Shown: positions 52,910 to 62,194, numbered from the stretch's first letter. The stretch is DNA of 64,000 nucleotides from Ureibacillus composti (GCA_030348875.1 JAUCEP010000002.1:2559001-2623000); one strand, 5' to 3'. A program made the numbers and translations. The notes: generated by a model from the sequence alone, not told the origin.

Positions 52910-54249
52910 TTTGTCACCTTAGTTCTCGCAAATTGATTCACTGGTTTTTCTAGACCTAAATGATCCCGTAATGTGTTACCTGTATAATCTTTGCGATAAA
53001 TTCCACGCTCCTGTAAGATTGGCACCACTTTTTCTACAAATGCCTCTAAATCCCGTGGGAGAAGTGGGAATTGAAGCATAAAGCCGTCGCAAGCTTTTTC
53101 TTTAAACCAGCGTTCCATTTCATCAGCCACTTGTTCGGCAGAACCTACAAATGCATCCCTTTTTCCTACATTAAATAAACGACTGTAAAGATCACCAACT
53201 TTTAAGTTTTCACGCTTAATGATTTCCATCAATTCATTAAAATTACTTTGTATGCTATTTACTTTTGGATAGTCAACTTCAATGGCTGGTGTATCTAAAG
53301 AATACTTTGAAAAGTCAACATTCCCCATATAACCTGATACAAACTTTAAGGCTTTATATGGATCTAGTAGATTTTGCAATTCATTAAAGCGCTGGATGGC
53401 TTCTTCTTCTGTATCTGCCACGACAGGTGAAATACCATGGAAAACAACGAGTTCATTTTCATCACGACCATGTTGTGCTAATTGAGCTTTTAATGAACGA
53501 TAATGTTCTTTTGCTGTTTTAATATTATCCCAATGTACAAATACTGCATTCGCTACACGTGTCGATAATTTTTGTCCCGGTTTTGACGCACCAGCTACAA
53601 CAATTACTGGATGACCTTGAGGTGAACGTGCAATATTTAGTGGTCCTTTTACAGAGAAGTGTTCACCTTTAAAATTAGTTTCGTGTACTTTCTCGTGATC
53701 ATAGAAAATCCCCTTCTCTTTATCATATAAGAACGCATCATCTTCCCATGAATCCCATAATGCTTGAATCACATCTGCAAATTCCTCCGCACGTTCGTAG
53801 CGCTTGTCATGTTCCACATGTTTATCTCGACTAAAGTTTAAAGCGGTTTGACCTGTTGCATCGGCTGTTGTAACTAAGTTCCAGGCAACACGCCCATTAC
53901 TAATATGATCAACTGACATTAGTTGACGTGCTAACACATAAGGTTCGCTGTACGTTGTAGATGCCGTCGCTCCAAGACCAATTTTTTCGGTAGCAGCTGC
54001 TAGAGCAGTAATCTGAATAAGTGGATCAAAACGATTTAAAATATGAGGGTGGGATTCATGATTAATGGCTAAACTATCTGCCACAAAGGCAATATCAAAT
54101 TTACCCTTTTCTGCAATTTGCGCAGCTTTCTGAAGTGCTTTAATATCGATACTAGCATCCGCTTGCCCCTCAGGATGGCGCCATGCCGCAACATGCATAC
54201 CCGCACCAATTAAATATAATGACAGTTTTATTTCCCTTTCATTTGACAT
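52906..54249 (-). CDS. FMN-dependent LLM-class monooxygenase (NtaA/SnaA/DszA family)
   Basis: 447 residues of the bacterial luciferase-like fold: KLSLYLIGAGMHVAAWRHP near the start, FVADSLAINH, EKIGLGATASTTYSEPY, SNGRVAWNLVTTAD, and the GKRDAFVGSAEQVADEME end with LPRDLEAFVEKVVPILQERG. Family members cleave C-S or C-N bonds of sulfonates, sulfones or chelators with reduced FMN. With MetNIQ transporters and cysK nearby, a sulfur-scavenging role is likely. It needs a flavin reductase, which is not in this operon. Confidence 0.88.
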   Translation of the reverse strand: MSNEREIKLSLYLIGAGMHVAAWRHPEGQADASIDIKALQKAAQIAEKGKFDIAFVADSLAINHESHPHILNRFDPLIQITALAAATEKIGLGATASTTYSEPYVLARQLMSVDHISNGRVAWNLVTTADATGQTALNFSRDKHVEHDKRYERAEEFADVIQALWDSWEDDAFLYDKEKGIFYDHEKVHETNFKGEHFSVKGPLNIARSPQGHPVIVVAGASKPGQKLSTRVANAVFVHWDNIKTAKEHYRSLKAQLAQHGRDENELVVFHGISPVVADTEEEAIQRFNELQNLLDPYKALKFVSGYMGNVDFSKYSLDTPAIEVDYPKVNSIQSNFNELMEIIKRENLKVGDLYSRLFNVGKRDAFVGSAEQVADEMERWFKEKACDGFMLQFPLLPRDLEAFVEKVVPILQERGIYRKDYTGNTLRDHLGLEKPVNQFARTKVTK

Positions 54250-54286
54250 CTCTAATCATTCCTTCTCATAAAATTCGACCTATGAA

Positions 54287-55144
54287 CTAATCGTTATATG
54301 AATAAACTTCTTTCCAAGTAGACAATTCTTCCAAAGTTAACTTCACAGGAATGTAGTTTCCACTATATGTTTCTTCTATAAATTTAGATGTTTCTTCATT
54401 CTGATAGATTTCCACTATTTTTTGATAAATTTCATTGTCAGCGTCTTCAGCATTTGTTGCGATAATATTAATGAAAGGTTTTGCTGTATCACTCTCGTGG
54501 ATAATTGCATCTTTTAAATAAAGTCCTGCTTGAACTGCGACCCCATTATTAATAATGGCAAAGTCTGTATCTTCCATTACACGTGGTGTTGTCGCGCCAT
54601 CAACTGGAACGATTTTTAAATTTTTAGGGTTTTCTTTAATTCGGTCTTCTCCGCCATTTCCATCAAAATCGTCAGAAACATTAAGAATTCCGTTTTCTTG
54701 TAGTAACAATAACGCTCGACCCCAGTTGGAAGGGTCACTTGGAACTGCAATCGTTGCTCCATCTTTCACATCATCTAATGAATCATGTTTACTTGAATAT
54801 AAACCTAGAGGTGCAATAATCGTTGTGCCAATTGGTACAATATCCGTACCATTTTTTGTATTAAATAAATCTAAATAAGCAACATGTTGGAAAGCATTAA
54901 TATCTATATCTCCATCTGCTAAAGTTTGATTTGGATCCACTTGTGCAGATAATGTCACTAGTTCAAGATTGATGCCTTCTTTTTCAGCTTGTTCCGCAAT
55001 AAATTCCCATGTTTTAACTTCCGAACTACGAATCCCTACTTTTACATTTGTACTTTCTTCACCCTGAGCCTTATTCGTTCCATTACATGCTGTTAACAAA
55101 ACAGTCGTAAGTGCTAAAATTAAAAGTAAATGCCATTTTTTCAA
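54287..55144 (-). CDS. metQ: methionine-type ABC transporter lipoprotein MetQ (second copy)
   Basis: NlpA/MetQ family lipoprotein of 285 residues, lipobox LLTAC, then VKVGIRSSEVKTWEFIAEQA, the DINAFQHVAYLDLFN motif, GLYSSKHDSLDDVKDGATIA and the GATTPRVMEDTDFAIINNG block. It is the second solute-binding protein in the same operon, so this transporter probably has two receptors of different specificity. Gap to metI is 16 bases. Confidence 0.9.
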   Translation of the reverse strand: MKKWHLLLILALTTVLLTACNGTNKAQGEESTNVKVGIRSSEVKTWEFIAEQAEKEGINLELVTLSAQVDPNQTLADGDIDINAFQHVAYLDLFNTKNGTDIVPIGTTIIAPLGLYSSKHDSLDDVKDGATIAVPSDPSNWGRALLLLQENGILNVSDDFDGNGGEDRIKENPKNLKIVPVDGATTPRVMEDTDFAIINNGVAVQAGLYLKDAIIHESDTAKPFINIIATNAEDADNEIYQKIVEIYQNEETSKFIEETYSGNYIPVKLTLEELSTWKEVYSYND

Positions 55145-55160
55145 TTTAATAACCTCTCTT

Positions 55161-55814
55161 CTATGAACTATGTCTAAAATGTCTTTCTAATCTGTTTCCA
55201 ATTGTTTGAATGAGTTGTACGAATGCTACAAGTAAAATAACTGTGACTAAAATAGTCATCTCATCAAAACGTTGATAACCATAAGTAATCGCCACATCTC
55301 CGAGTCCCCCTCCGCCAACAGCTCCTGCCATAGCAGTAGCACCAATGAGTCCAATTGTTGCGGTAGTAACACTTAAAATTAATGAAGGAAATGCTTCTGG
55401 AATTAAAAATTTTCGTATAATTTGCCAAGGAGTAGCCCCCATTGCTTTTGCTGCCTCAATAATGCCTTCATCAACTTCTAATAAGGAGTTTTCTATTAAT
55501 CTCGAAATATACGGCCCAATATGTAAGACTAAAGGCACGATGGCTGCCGTTGTTCCGATGGCAGTTCCCACAATTAAACGAGTAAATGGAATAATTGCAA
55601 CGAGTAAAATAATAAAAGGTATAGATCGGAATATATTGACAATAGGATTCACAACGCCAAATACCCAGCGATTTTCTAAAATATGTCCTTTTCTAGTAAC
55701 AACAAGTGTGATCCCTAGGATTAATCCTAGAGTTGCTCCAAAGAACAACCCTATACTAACCATATATAGCGTTTCCCAAATCGCTCCCAGAATAATTTCG
55801 CGGCTTACTTCCAT
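55161..55814 (-). CDS. metI: methionine-type ABC transporter permease
   Basis: MetI-type permease of 217 residues with five helices and the EAA motif EAAKAMGATPWQIIRKFLIPEA. GGGGLGDVAITYGYQRFDEM is the conserved C-terminal loop. It overlaps the 3' end of metN by 59 bases, an unusually long overlap, in another frame; both reading frames look genuine. Confidence 0.93.
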   Translation of the reverse strand: MEVSREIILGAIWETLYMVSIGLFFGATLGLILGITLVVTRKGHILENRWVFGVVNPIVNIFRSIPFIILLVAIIPFTRLIVGTAIGTTAAIVPLVLHIGPYISRLIENSLLEVDEGIIEAAKAMGATPWQIIRKFLIPEAFPSLILSVTTATIGLIGATAMAGAVGGGGLGDVAITYGYQRFDEMTILVTVILLVAFVQLIQTIGNRLERHFRHSS

Positions 55815-56835
55815 TTGCTAGAACCTCCTCTATTTGAACATTTCTATTTTTAATAAACTGAACTACTTTTTCTGTTTCAGTATCTTCACCGACAATTTCA
55901 ATAATTAAATTTCCAAAAGGTATTTTCTGAAGTTCTGTAATATTTCCGAATAAAACATTGATATCCACATTAAATTTTTTGGCTACTTCTGAGACAATTG
56001 GTTGGCCAACATCTACTCCAATAAACTTTAATTTAAAAATTCGTTCATTTGGATTTGCAACTTGTAATTGCTCATAAATGGACTGAGGAATTTCATCACG
56101 AACGACTGATTGTACGAAGTCTCTTGTCGTCTTTGTTTTAGGTGCCGAAAAAATCTCTAAAACATTTCCAGTTTCAATTATTTGACCATTTTCCATAACG
56201 GCAACGCGATTACAAATTTCTCGAATCACTTCCATCTCATGGGTAATAATTAAAATCGTAATGTTGTACTCAATATTTACGCGCTTTAGTAATTCCAATA
56301 TCGATTTTGTCGTTTGTGGATCAAGTGCTGAAGTTGCTTCATCACAAAGTAAGATTTTCGGATTTGTTACTAACGCCCGCGCAATCCCTACCCTTTGTTT
56401 CTGCCCACCTGATAATTGATCGATATAAGCATTTGTTTTACTTTCTAACCCTACAAACTTTAATACTTCGTTGACACGATTTTCAATTTCCCGTTTGTTT
56501 ACTCCACTAAGGGTTAATGGCATTGCCACGTTATCAAAAACAGTTTTGGAAGAAAGTAGATTAAAATGTTGAAAGATCATTCCGATATTTTTCTTTTCTT
56601 CTCGTAATTGTCGTTTACTGAGTTTCGTTAAATCTTTCCCATCGACTATTACTTTACCTTCAGTTGGAGTTTCTAATAGATTTACAGTTCTTATTAGCGT
56701 ACTTTTCCCTGCACCACTAAACCCAATGACACCAAAAATGTCACCTTTATTAACTTTCAAATCTATATGATCCAACGCTTTTATTATTTTTTTATCTAAT
56801 CGATATTGTTTTGATGTTCCTATAAACTCAATCAT
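55756..56835 (-). CDS. metN: methionine-type ABC transporter ATP-binding protein
   Basis: MetN: Walker A GFSGAGKST, Q-loop IFQHFNLL, signature LSGGQKQR, Walker B ILLCDEATSALDPQ and H-loop ITHEMEV, followed by the C-terminal NIL regulatory domain (residues ~270-345, FKLKFIGVDVGQPIVSEV) that binds methionine and limits transport. The start is ATG 56835 behind AAAGGAGG; the frame runs up to 56856 without a site. A short tail beyond the NIL domain overlaps metI. Confidence 0.94.
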   Translation of the reverse strand: MIEFIGTSKQYRLDKKIIKALDHIDLKVNKGDIFGVIGFSGAGKSTLIRTVNLLETPTEGKVIVDGKDLTKLSKRQLREEKKNIGMIFQHFNLLSSKTVFDNVAMPLTLSGVNKREIENRVNEVLKFVGLESKTNAYIDQLSGGQKQRVGIARALVTNPKILLCDEATSALDPQTTKSILELLKRVNIEYNITILIITHEMEVIREICNRVAVMENGQIIETGNVLEIFSAPKTKTTRDFVQSVVRDEIPQSIYEQLQVANPNERIFKLKFIGVDVGQPIVSEVAKKFNVDINVLFGNITELQKIPFGNLIIEIVGEDTETEKVVQFIKNRNVQIEEVLANGSKPRNYSGSDLGNAIYG

Positions 56836-56859
56836 TGTTAAACCTCCTTTTGACAAGTA

Positions 56860-57699
56860 TTAAAATACAGGAACGACAGCTCCTTCATATTCAGATTCAA
56901 AAAATTCTTTCGCCTTTTCACTTGTTAACCATTTCACGACCGTTTGAATAGCTTCATCATCTTTTCTTTCTGGCAAAGCGGAAATAATGTTTACATATGG
57001 CGAATTCGCATCTTCAATAATCAATGCATCTTCAAGTGGATTGAACCCACCTTCTAGTGAATAGTTAGTGTTTATGGCAGCTACATCCACATCGTCAAGC
57101 GAGCGATTTAACAAAGCAGCATCTACAGCAATAAATTCAAGTTCTTTGTCGTTTTCTACAATATCCTCAACCGTGAAATCCCCTTCTTTATTAGGGTCAA
57201 GTTTGATGATTCCATTTTCGTCAAAAAGTAATAATGCACGAGAGAAATTCACAACATCCTTTGGTACTGCTACTTTAGCACCTTGTGGTAAATCGTTAAT
57301 ATCAGTAATTGTTTTAGAATAAACACCAAAAGGTTCAATATGAATGCCTGCAACATTGACAAGATTTAATCCTGCTTCTTTATTAATTTGCTCCATGTAA
57401 GGAACGTGTTGGAAATAGTTAAAATCAAGTTCACCTTCAGCTGTTAATTGGTTTGTTTGAATTCCATCATTTCCAGTGATTATTTCTAATTTCACGCCAT
57501 CTTTTTCTAAATCAGGCGCTAAATACTCAAGAACTTCTGCATGAGGGACAGATGAAGCACCAACTTTTAGTACGGTTACCTCTTGTTCTTCTTTTGAATC
57601 AGTAGATGTTGAAGCAGTGGTAGTTGTTTCTGTATTACTGCAAGCTGCTAATAAGATGAAGGTAAAAATTGATATGGCAATTAGTAAATGTTTTTTCAT
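56860..57699 (-). CDS. metQ: methionine-type ABC transporter lipoprotein MetQ (first copy)
   Basis: First gene of the operon; 279 residues, lipobox LLAAC, a Thr/Ser linker, VLKVGASSVPHAEVLEYLAP, DFNYFQHVPYMEQI, FGVYSKTITDINDLPQGAKV and a VDVAAINTNYSLEGGF block. It is different enough from the second copy to suggest a separate ligand (for example a methionine derivative or another organosulfur). No S-box or T-box riboswitch was recognised upstream. Confidence 0.9.
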   Translation of the reverse strand: MKKHLLIAISIFTFILLAACSNTETTTTASTSTDSKEEQEVTVLKVGASSVPHAEVLEYLAPDLEKDGVKLEIITGNDGIQTNQLTAEGELDFNYFQHVPYMEQINKEAGLNLVNVAGIHIEPFGVYSKTITDINDLPQGAKVAVPKDVVNFSRALLLFDENGIIKLDPNKEGDFTVEDIVENDKELEFIAVDAALLNRSLDDVDVAAINTNYSLEGGFNPLEDALIIEDANSPYVNIISALPERKDDEAIQTVVKWLTSEKAKEFFESEYEGAVVPVF

Positions 57700-57868
57700 A
57701 TAAATCTCATCCTTTTCATTGTTTATTTAACTTAAATTAAATTTAATAATTTATCTTACAGAGGGGGATGATTCGGATATTCACTCCCCCACAACATATA
57801 CCTTATATTATTTATTGATTTACTAGGTTTTAGATTATAATGGATGTAAATAATGTGATGTAAAATCT

Positions 57869-58867
57869 TTACTCAAATAAATCAGTGGATAAATACCTTA
57901 ACCCTGTATCTGGAAGTATTGCGACAATTTTCTTCCCTTTATTTTCAGATCGTTTTGCTAATTGTGTGGCTGCCCAAATCGCAGCACCAGAGGACGTACC
58001 TACTAAGATTCCATCTGATTTGGCAACTGCTCTTGCTGCTTCATTTGCTTGGCTCGTTTCAACTTCAATTACTTCATCAATCACTTCTTTGTTCACGTTT
58101 ACTGGAACTCTTTTTTCTTCTACATCTGAGAATCGATGAACACCTGTAATCTCTGGAATATCTGGATTTTCAACCGTTGGAATTGAGTTAGTAGCAGGCT
58201 CAACTCCTACAATTTTAATAGTAGAGTTTTTTGATTTTAGAAATGCTCCAGCACCACTTAATGTACCACCAGTCCCTACTGTTGCCACTAAAATATCCAC
58301 TTCACCATCTGTATCTTCCCAAATTTCAGGACCAGTTGTTTCAAAGTGAATTCTTGGATTTGCTTCGTTCTCCAGTTGATGTAAAAAGATTGAATTTTGT
58401 TGCTTTGATATTACTTTTTCCTTTAAAACATTAATAACTTCTACAAAGTCGCCATCTGATTCTTCAATTGTCTGTAAAATTTCAGGTACGTCAGAAAATG
58501 GAACAACTTCTGCACCAAGTGCACGAATGGCTTTTGTTCGTTCAACACTTACATTGTCTTGAATATATATTTTTAATTTATACCCTTTCGCTGCTGCTAT
58601 AGCTGCAAGGCCAATTCCTGTATTTCCACTTGTTGTTTCGATGATGGAATCACCTTCTTTTAGTAACCCTTTTTGTTCTGCATCTTCAATCATTGCTAGA
58701 GCAATTCGATCTTTTACACTATTAGCTGGATTTAAGTACTCCAATTTCACAATAATCTCTGCTTCTAATTGATGTTGTTTTTCATAATTCACGATTTCTA
58801 ACAATGGTGTTTTTCCAACAAGTTCGGTAATCGACTTCTTAATTTTGTTTGAAGTGAATTTACTCAT
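57869..58867 (-). CDS. cysK: cysteine synthase / O-acetylserine sulfhydrylase
   Basis: PLP-dependent CysK family protein of 332 residues. Schiff-base Lys52 in NPANSVKDRIA, substrate loop TSGNTGIGLA, the GTGGTLSGAG phosphate loop and SSGAAIWAA near the end. The product is cysteine from O-acetylserine and sulfide. It is a bit longer than CysK (about 308) because of an insertion (around residues 135-165), so a related activity (for example CysM-like or O-acetylhomoserine use) is possible. It lies upstream of the organosulfur operon and shares a promoter layout with the GNAT gene. Confidence 0.88.
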   Translation of the reverse strand: MSKFTSNKIKKSITELVGKTPLLEIVNYEKQHQLEAEIIVKLEYLNPANSVKDRIALAMIEDAEQKGLLKEGDSIIETTSGNTGIGLAAIAAAKGYKLKIYIQDNVSVERTKAIRALGAEVVPFSDVPEILQTIEESDGDFVEVINVLKEKVISKQQNSIFLHQLENEANPRIHFETTGPEIWEDTDGEVDILVATVGTGGTLSGAGAFLKSKNSTIKIVGVEPATNSIPTVENPDIPEITGVHRFSDVEEKRVPVNVNKEVIDEVIEVETSQANEAARAVAKSDGILVGTSSGAAIWAATQLAKRSENKGKKIVAILPDTGLRYLSTDLFE

Positions 58868-58940
58868 TTCGTTTCCCCCTTAAAATTAACCCCTCCGCTA
58901 TTACCTACTTAACTAATAAGAATAGTAGGTGTTATAAACA

Positions 58941-58970
58941 CATTTAACACTAATTAGAATATTTTGGCAA
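58941..58970 (-). promoter_or_regulatory. cysK promoter with conserved spacer motif
   Basis: -35 TTGCCA (58970-58965), 18 bp, -10 TAAATG. The spacer ATATTCTAATTAGTG is shared with the GNAT promoter (59736-59765), suggesting one repressor for both. Confidence 0.55.
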
Positions 58971-59081
58971 TAGGTTGATTGATAGAAATTTCCAATCAAT
59001 AGATATGGATGTCGGCGGTTATGTTTCAAACATCCTTTTTCATTCTTGAATATCAATCAACATTAGATTTTCCCATTTAAA

Positions 59082-59132
59082 AATCCTTTCTCATTTAGGT
59101 GGATGATCAATCTAAACCTAACAGAAAGGATT
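59082..59132 (-). terminator. GNAT gene terminator
   Basis: AATCCTTTCT pairs with AGAAAGGATT with an inner TTAGGT/ACCTAA pairing, then a short T-run. Confidence 0.7.
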
Positions 59133-59143
59133 CTTATTTCATC

Positions 59144-59665
59144 TTATATCTCAAGTACTAAGACATTACTTGGAATGCGGTAGCAACGAGTGTTTGGCTT
59201 TAAGTTCAATTCAATTTGAGCATCTCGTTCAAAACCAAATTTCTCGTATAAACGAATTGCAGAGGTCATATTTTCCCCTGTAAACAAATACATATATTCT
59301 TCATCTTTTTCATAAGTGTAATGAATGCCTACCTCTAATAAACTACGTGCAATTCCCAATCCTCGATGGTTTGGTGAGACAGCTAAGTAGCGAAGTAAAG
59401 TATAATTAACACCATATTGGGATCCTTTATAAGCTGTGTCACTACTCGCATAGAGACTTGCAGATCCAACAATTTCGCCATTGTATTTTGCTACAAAGAT
59501 TTCTTCTACTTCTTGATCTTCTACGGCAGCTCTAATGTCAGCTAAATATTTTTCCCAAAAGTTTGGATCAGAATAACTATATTGATATTGCAAATAACTC
59601 TGAACAAGCAATTCGCGGACCCCTTCTTTATCCTGCGGTTGTAATTTCTCTACTGTTAATGACAT
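59144..59665 (-). CDS. GNAT-family N-acetyltransferase, 173 aa
   Basis: Acetyl-CoA dependent acetyltransferase: RYLAVSPNHRGLGIARSLLE carries the Q/RxxGxG/A cofactor loop, MYLFTGENMTSAIRLYEKFG is the C-terminal core. Such enzymes in sulfur-scavenging operons acetylate sulfur amino-acid derivatives before oxygenase attack (compare SnaB/YxeL). Sharing of promoter elements with cysK supports a link. ATG behind AAGGAGG. The exact substrate is unknown. Confidence 0.82.
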   Translation of the reverse strand: MSLTVEKLQPQDKEGVRELLVQSYLQYQYSYSDPNFWEKYLADIRAAVEDQEVEEIFVAKYNGEIVGSASLYASSDTAYKGSQYGVNYTLLRYLAVSPNHRGLGIARSLLEVGIHYTYEKDEEYMYLFTGENMTSAIRLYEKFGFERDAQIELNLKPNTRCYRIPSNVLVLEI

Positions 59666-59735
59666 ATAATTGCCTCCTTAATTTGATTCTTCTCAAAAAC
59701 CTACTTAGCAAATAAGTTTAGTTCGTGTTGTTAAA

Positions 59736-59765
59736 AATTTAGCATTAAGTAGAATAATTTGGCAA
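59736..59765 (-). promoter_or_regulatory. GNAT promoter with conserved spacer motif
   Basis: -35 TTGCCA, 18 bp spacer TTATTCTACTTAATG-type, -10 TAAATT, parallel to the cysK promoter. Further upstream both also share AGAAATTT...AATCA-TAG and CATCCTTTTTCAT. Confidence 0.55.
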
Positions 59766-59874
59766 TAACAATTAAACTTTGTACTAATAGAAATTTTTAA
59801 TCATTAGAAAAAGGATAATAGGAGCTTATGACATCCTTTTTCATTTATCTCTTACTTGAAAAAATCCCCATACA

Positions 59875-59903
59875 AAAAAGCCTAAGATTTTGCTTAGACT
59901 TTT
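59875..59903 (-). terminator. hairpin terminator
   Basis: AAGCCTAAG pairs imperfectly with CTTAGACTTT, followed on the minus strand by a T-run. It follows the 5S remnant and may be the former rRNA operon terminator. Confidence 0.6.
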
Positions 59904-59913
59904 ACTTTGTGTA

Positions 59914-59950
59914 TCGACGTCCTACTCTTACAAGGGATAGCCCCTACTAG
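59914..59950 (-). pseudogene. 5S rRNA 3'-end remnant
   Basis: The minus strand reads GTAGGGGCTATCCCTTGTAA then GAGTAGGACGTCG, closely matching the 3' end of Bacillales 5S rRNA (GTAGTTGGGG..CCCCTGTAAG, then AGTAGGACGTCG). Only about 37 nt remain. Upstream bases show no 5S or 23S sequence. Confidence 0.65.
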
Positions 59951-60003
59951 CAGATTTGAAATTATTAAATTGTTATACTACTAAATTTTAGAGGTTTATC
60001 ATA

Positions 60004-61500
60004 TTAAAGATTTTCTGGATTTTGTCTTCCGATTCGTTCATATATATCTGGTTTCTTTTTCTGAATTATTTTTGAATATACGTAACTTGCACTTATAATG
60101 ACTAATATACCGATGAAAAATGCTGCCGTTACTGCTCCCGTACTACCAAGTAGTTCACCGAAGTTTGTAATTGCCATATAAAAGATAAACAATAAGCCAA
60201 TCATACCTAGTATTGGAGCAACCAATGTTGACCATTTAGACATATCCGCTTGCTTGTTCTTTTTAAAGTAGAAAATAATTGCAATACTAGTTACAAAGAG
60301 GATAATCGTAATCATAAACGTGCCACTACCAGCGAATAAAGGATATAAGTATTCTACTTCTTGTCCACTAATCGCGAATACAACTAATAGTGCCACCCAA
60401 ACAATCCCAACAGTAAATGCAGCGACATATGGAGAATAATGTTTTTGGTGAACTTTACCTAAAGCTTTAGGTAATGCTCCGTCTACACCTAATGAATATA
60501 AATAACGAGATGCAACATTTTGAATTGCTAGCATCGATGCAAACGCTGAAGTCATTGCGACAATTAGTATACAATCTACAATAACTTTCGTTGTAAGTTC
60601 TCCAACGGCTACTAATAATAAATCAGCTGTGCCACCTGCTGCCACTTCGGCAATATTATCTCCACCAAAATAAGCAACAAATGCCCAAGCTGTTAAGGCA
60701 TAGAATAAACCAATTCCGATCACTGCGATAAACGTTGCAAGAGGAATCGTTCGCTTAGGATTTTTACATTCTTCACGAAAAATAACCGTTGCTTCGAAAC
60801 CTAAGAAGTTAGCTAAAGCAAATAACATAGCAACACCAAATGTACCACTAGACACTGCTGGTAAGCTGATGGATGTAATTTCTCCTGTAGTGCCTCCAAT
60901 TACAAATGAAGCAATATTGAATCCAGCGACAATAATACACTCAAGTACCATAACAAAGAAAAGTACTTTAGCTGAAAGATCCACTTTTTGATAGGCAAAA
61001 TAAGTAGTTAATAAACAAAATGGAATAGCAATAACGTACCAAGGAAGTTCAGGCAGATTGAAAGTACTTGTTAGGAAGCTACTAACTAGAATAGCTAGAA
61101 ACGGGGCTAGACACAAACCAATTAAAATATAGCCAATAGTTGCTAGAATTGCTGATGTTAATCCAACATTACGGCCAAGACCAGCTGTGATGAATGAATA
61201 AAATCCACCGGGTCTTTCCATAACTAATCCCATCTTCGTAAATCCTATTGTAAATAATACTAGAATAATGGTACAAAATAGATAGATGAAAGGAGCAGAT
61301 GATCCACTATAAATAAGTAGAACCGGAATGAATCCACTAGCTGTTACAAGTGGCGCAGAAAATGCTAGAACTGACATTACTAATTCGCCCACTCCCATAT
61401 TACCTTTTAAGGCAGAAGTGTTACTTTTTTCAACTGGGGTAGCTTCACGTTCTAGAACTGAAGTATGACCGAAAATATTTTTTTCAACTTTAGTATTCAT
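60004..61500 (-). CDS. APC-superfamily amino-acid permease
   Basis: About 498 residues with roughly 12-13 membrane helices: GELVMSVLAFSAPLVTASGF, GFTKMGLVMERPGGFYSFI (the conserved substrate-binding GG motif region), LANFLGFEATVIFREECKNP and ASMLAIQNVASRYLYSLGVD typical of APC transporters. ATG 61500 lies behind GAGGGG; the TTG fifteen bases upstream is unlikely. Substrate unknown. A structured region (possible RNA element) lies about 100-180 bases upstream on the transcribed strand. Confidence 0.87.
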   Translation of the reverse strand: MNTKVEKNIFGHTSVLEREATPVEKSNTSALKGNMGVGELVMSVLAFSAPLVTASGFIPVLLIYSGSSAPFIYLFCTIILVLFTIGFTKMGLVMERPGGFYSFITAGLGRNVGLTSAILATIGYILIGLCLAPFLAILVSSFLTSTFNLPELPWYVIAIPFCLLTTYFAYQKVDLSAKVLFFVMVLECIIVAGFNIASFVIGGTTGEITSISLPAVSSGTFGVAMLFALANFLGFEATVIFREECKNPKRTIPLATFIAVIGIGLFYALTAWAFVAYFGGDNIAEVAAGGTADLLLVAVGELTTKVIVDCILIVAMTSAFASMLAIQNVASRYLYSLGVDGALPKALGKVHQKHYSPYVAAFTVGIVWVALLVVFAISGQEVEYLYPLFAGSGTFMITIILFVTSIAIIFYFKKNKQADMSKWSTLVAPILGMIGLLFIFYMAITNFGELLGSTGAVTAAFFIGILVIISASYVYSKIIQKKKPDIYERIGRQNPENL

Positions 61501-62101
61501 ATATTCCCCTCGCAATCTTTCATTTTTTTAATTACGTAATATAAAGTAACTCGTCTATCGTTTAACGGGTTTTACTCTAAAAAACTAATAAAAGAGAGGT
61601 TCCAAGTAAAATGTGAGTTACTTCACAAACCTTTACAAGATGGAATTCTCATGGTTAACAACACCACGAATTTTACTTTACATACGAAGAATTTCCGAAG
61701 CTTTTTAGCTGAACATAAGCTTAAAAAGCCTTTAAATGTTAGTGTATTTATACATTTTATATCGTTTAATAAAAGCTTCGCTGTTGCGATGAGGAAAGGC
61801 TGAAATTCTGAAGATTATTTTGTGTTTTACAATGTTTAAATGAAGAGATGAATGCACCTAACTAATCAAATCGAATACCAATCTTAAAAAAATATGCCCT
61901 CTTGTATGAGATCGAACAAAAATTGGATTTTTTTATTACTCACCGAATTTGATAAATATGGTTGAATTTAGACTAGAGCTTAAAGTCCATTTGATCATAT
62001 TTCCACTTAACTTTAAGCCCAGTCATAAACTCAAATCCTTAGAACATGTTGTGAGGTAAAGTGAAATAGATTTCCTTTTATTAATTAAGCGAGAGTTAAC
62101 A
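61501..62101. other. 601-bp spacer
   Basis: Leader region of the permease gene with a structured segment; the remainder is AT-rich and without genes. Confidence 0.45.
61604..61678 (-). ncRNA. possible structured leader RNA of the APC permease gene
   Basis: AAGTAAAAT (61604) pairs with ATTTTACTT (61678). Inside are two further hairpins, GTGA/TCAC and AATTC-TGGT/ACCA-GAATT, giving a three-way junction about 100 bases upstream of the start codon. It matches no riboswitch class I know, and chance pairing in AT-rich DNA is possible. Confidence 0.3.
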
Positions 62102-62194
62102 TCATCCATAGGAATACGCAAGGTTAGAATGTCCACCAGGATAATATTCATTGAATTTTTTCGTTAAATCTTCACTCTTATCTTTTTTCAACAT
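62102..62194 (-). CDS. 30-aa peptide gene with double-glycine-like motif
   Basis: ATG at 62194 sits six bases after TAGGGGGA and opens a 30-codon frame: a charged N-terminal part (MLKKDKSEDLTKKFN) followed by YYPGG and HSNLAYSYG, then a stop. A promoter-like TTAAGA...TTATAT lies upstream. It is divergent from the AraC regulator gene, with two direct repeats in the shared spacer. The GG followed by a nine-residue tail recalls leader-peptide cleavage sites of exported signalling peptides, but no exporter is next to it. It could equally be a small structural or regulatory peptide. Confidence 0.45.
   Translation of the reverse strand: MLKKDKSEDLTKKFNEYYPGGHSNLAYSYG

Larger units (their letters stand above)
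59666..60003. other. 338-bp spacer
   Basis: Holds the GNAT promoter, a hairpin at 59.88 kb and the 5S rRNA remnant; all listed separately. Confidence 0.5.

Noticed and set aside
57700-57868. Possible S-box (SAM) riboswitch before the metQ operon
   Set aside because: The spacer is only 169 bp, lacks the conserved AGAG...GGAGGGA core, and shows no stable long hairpin.
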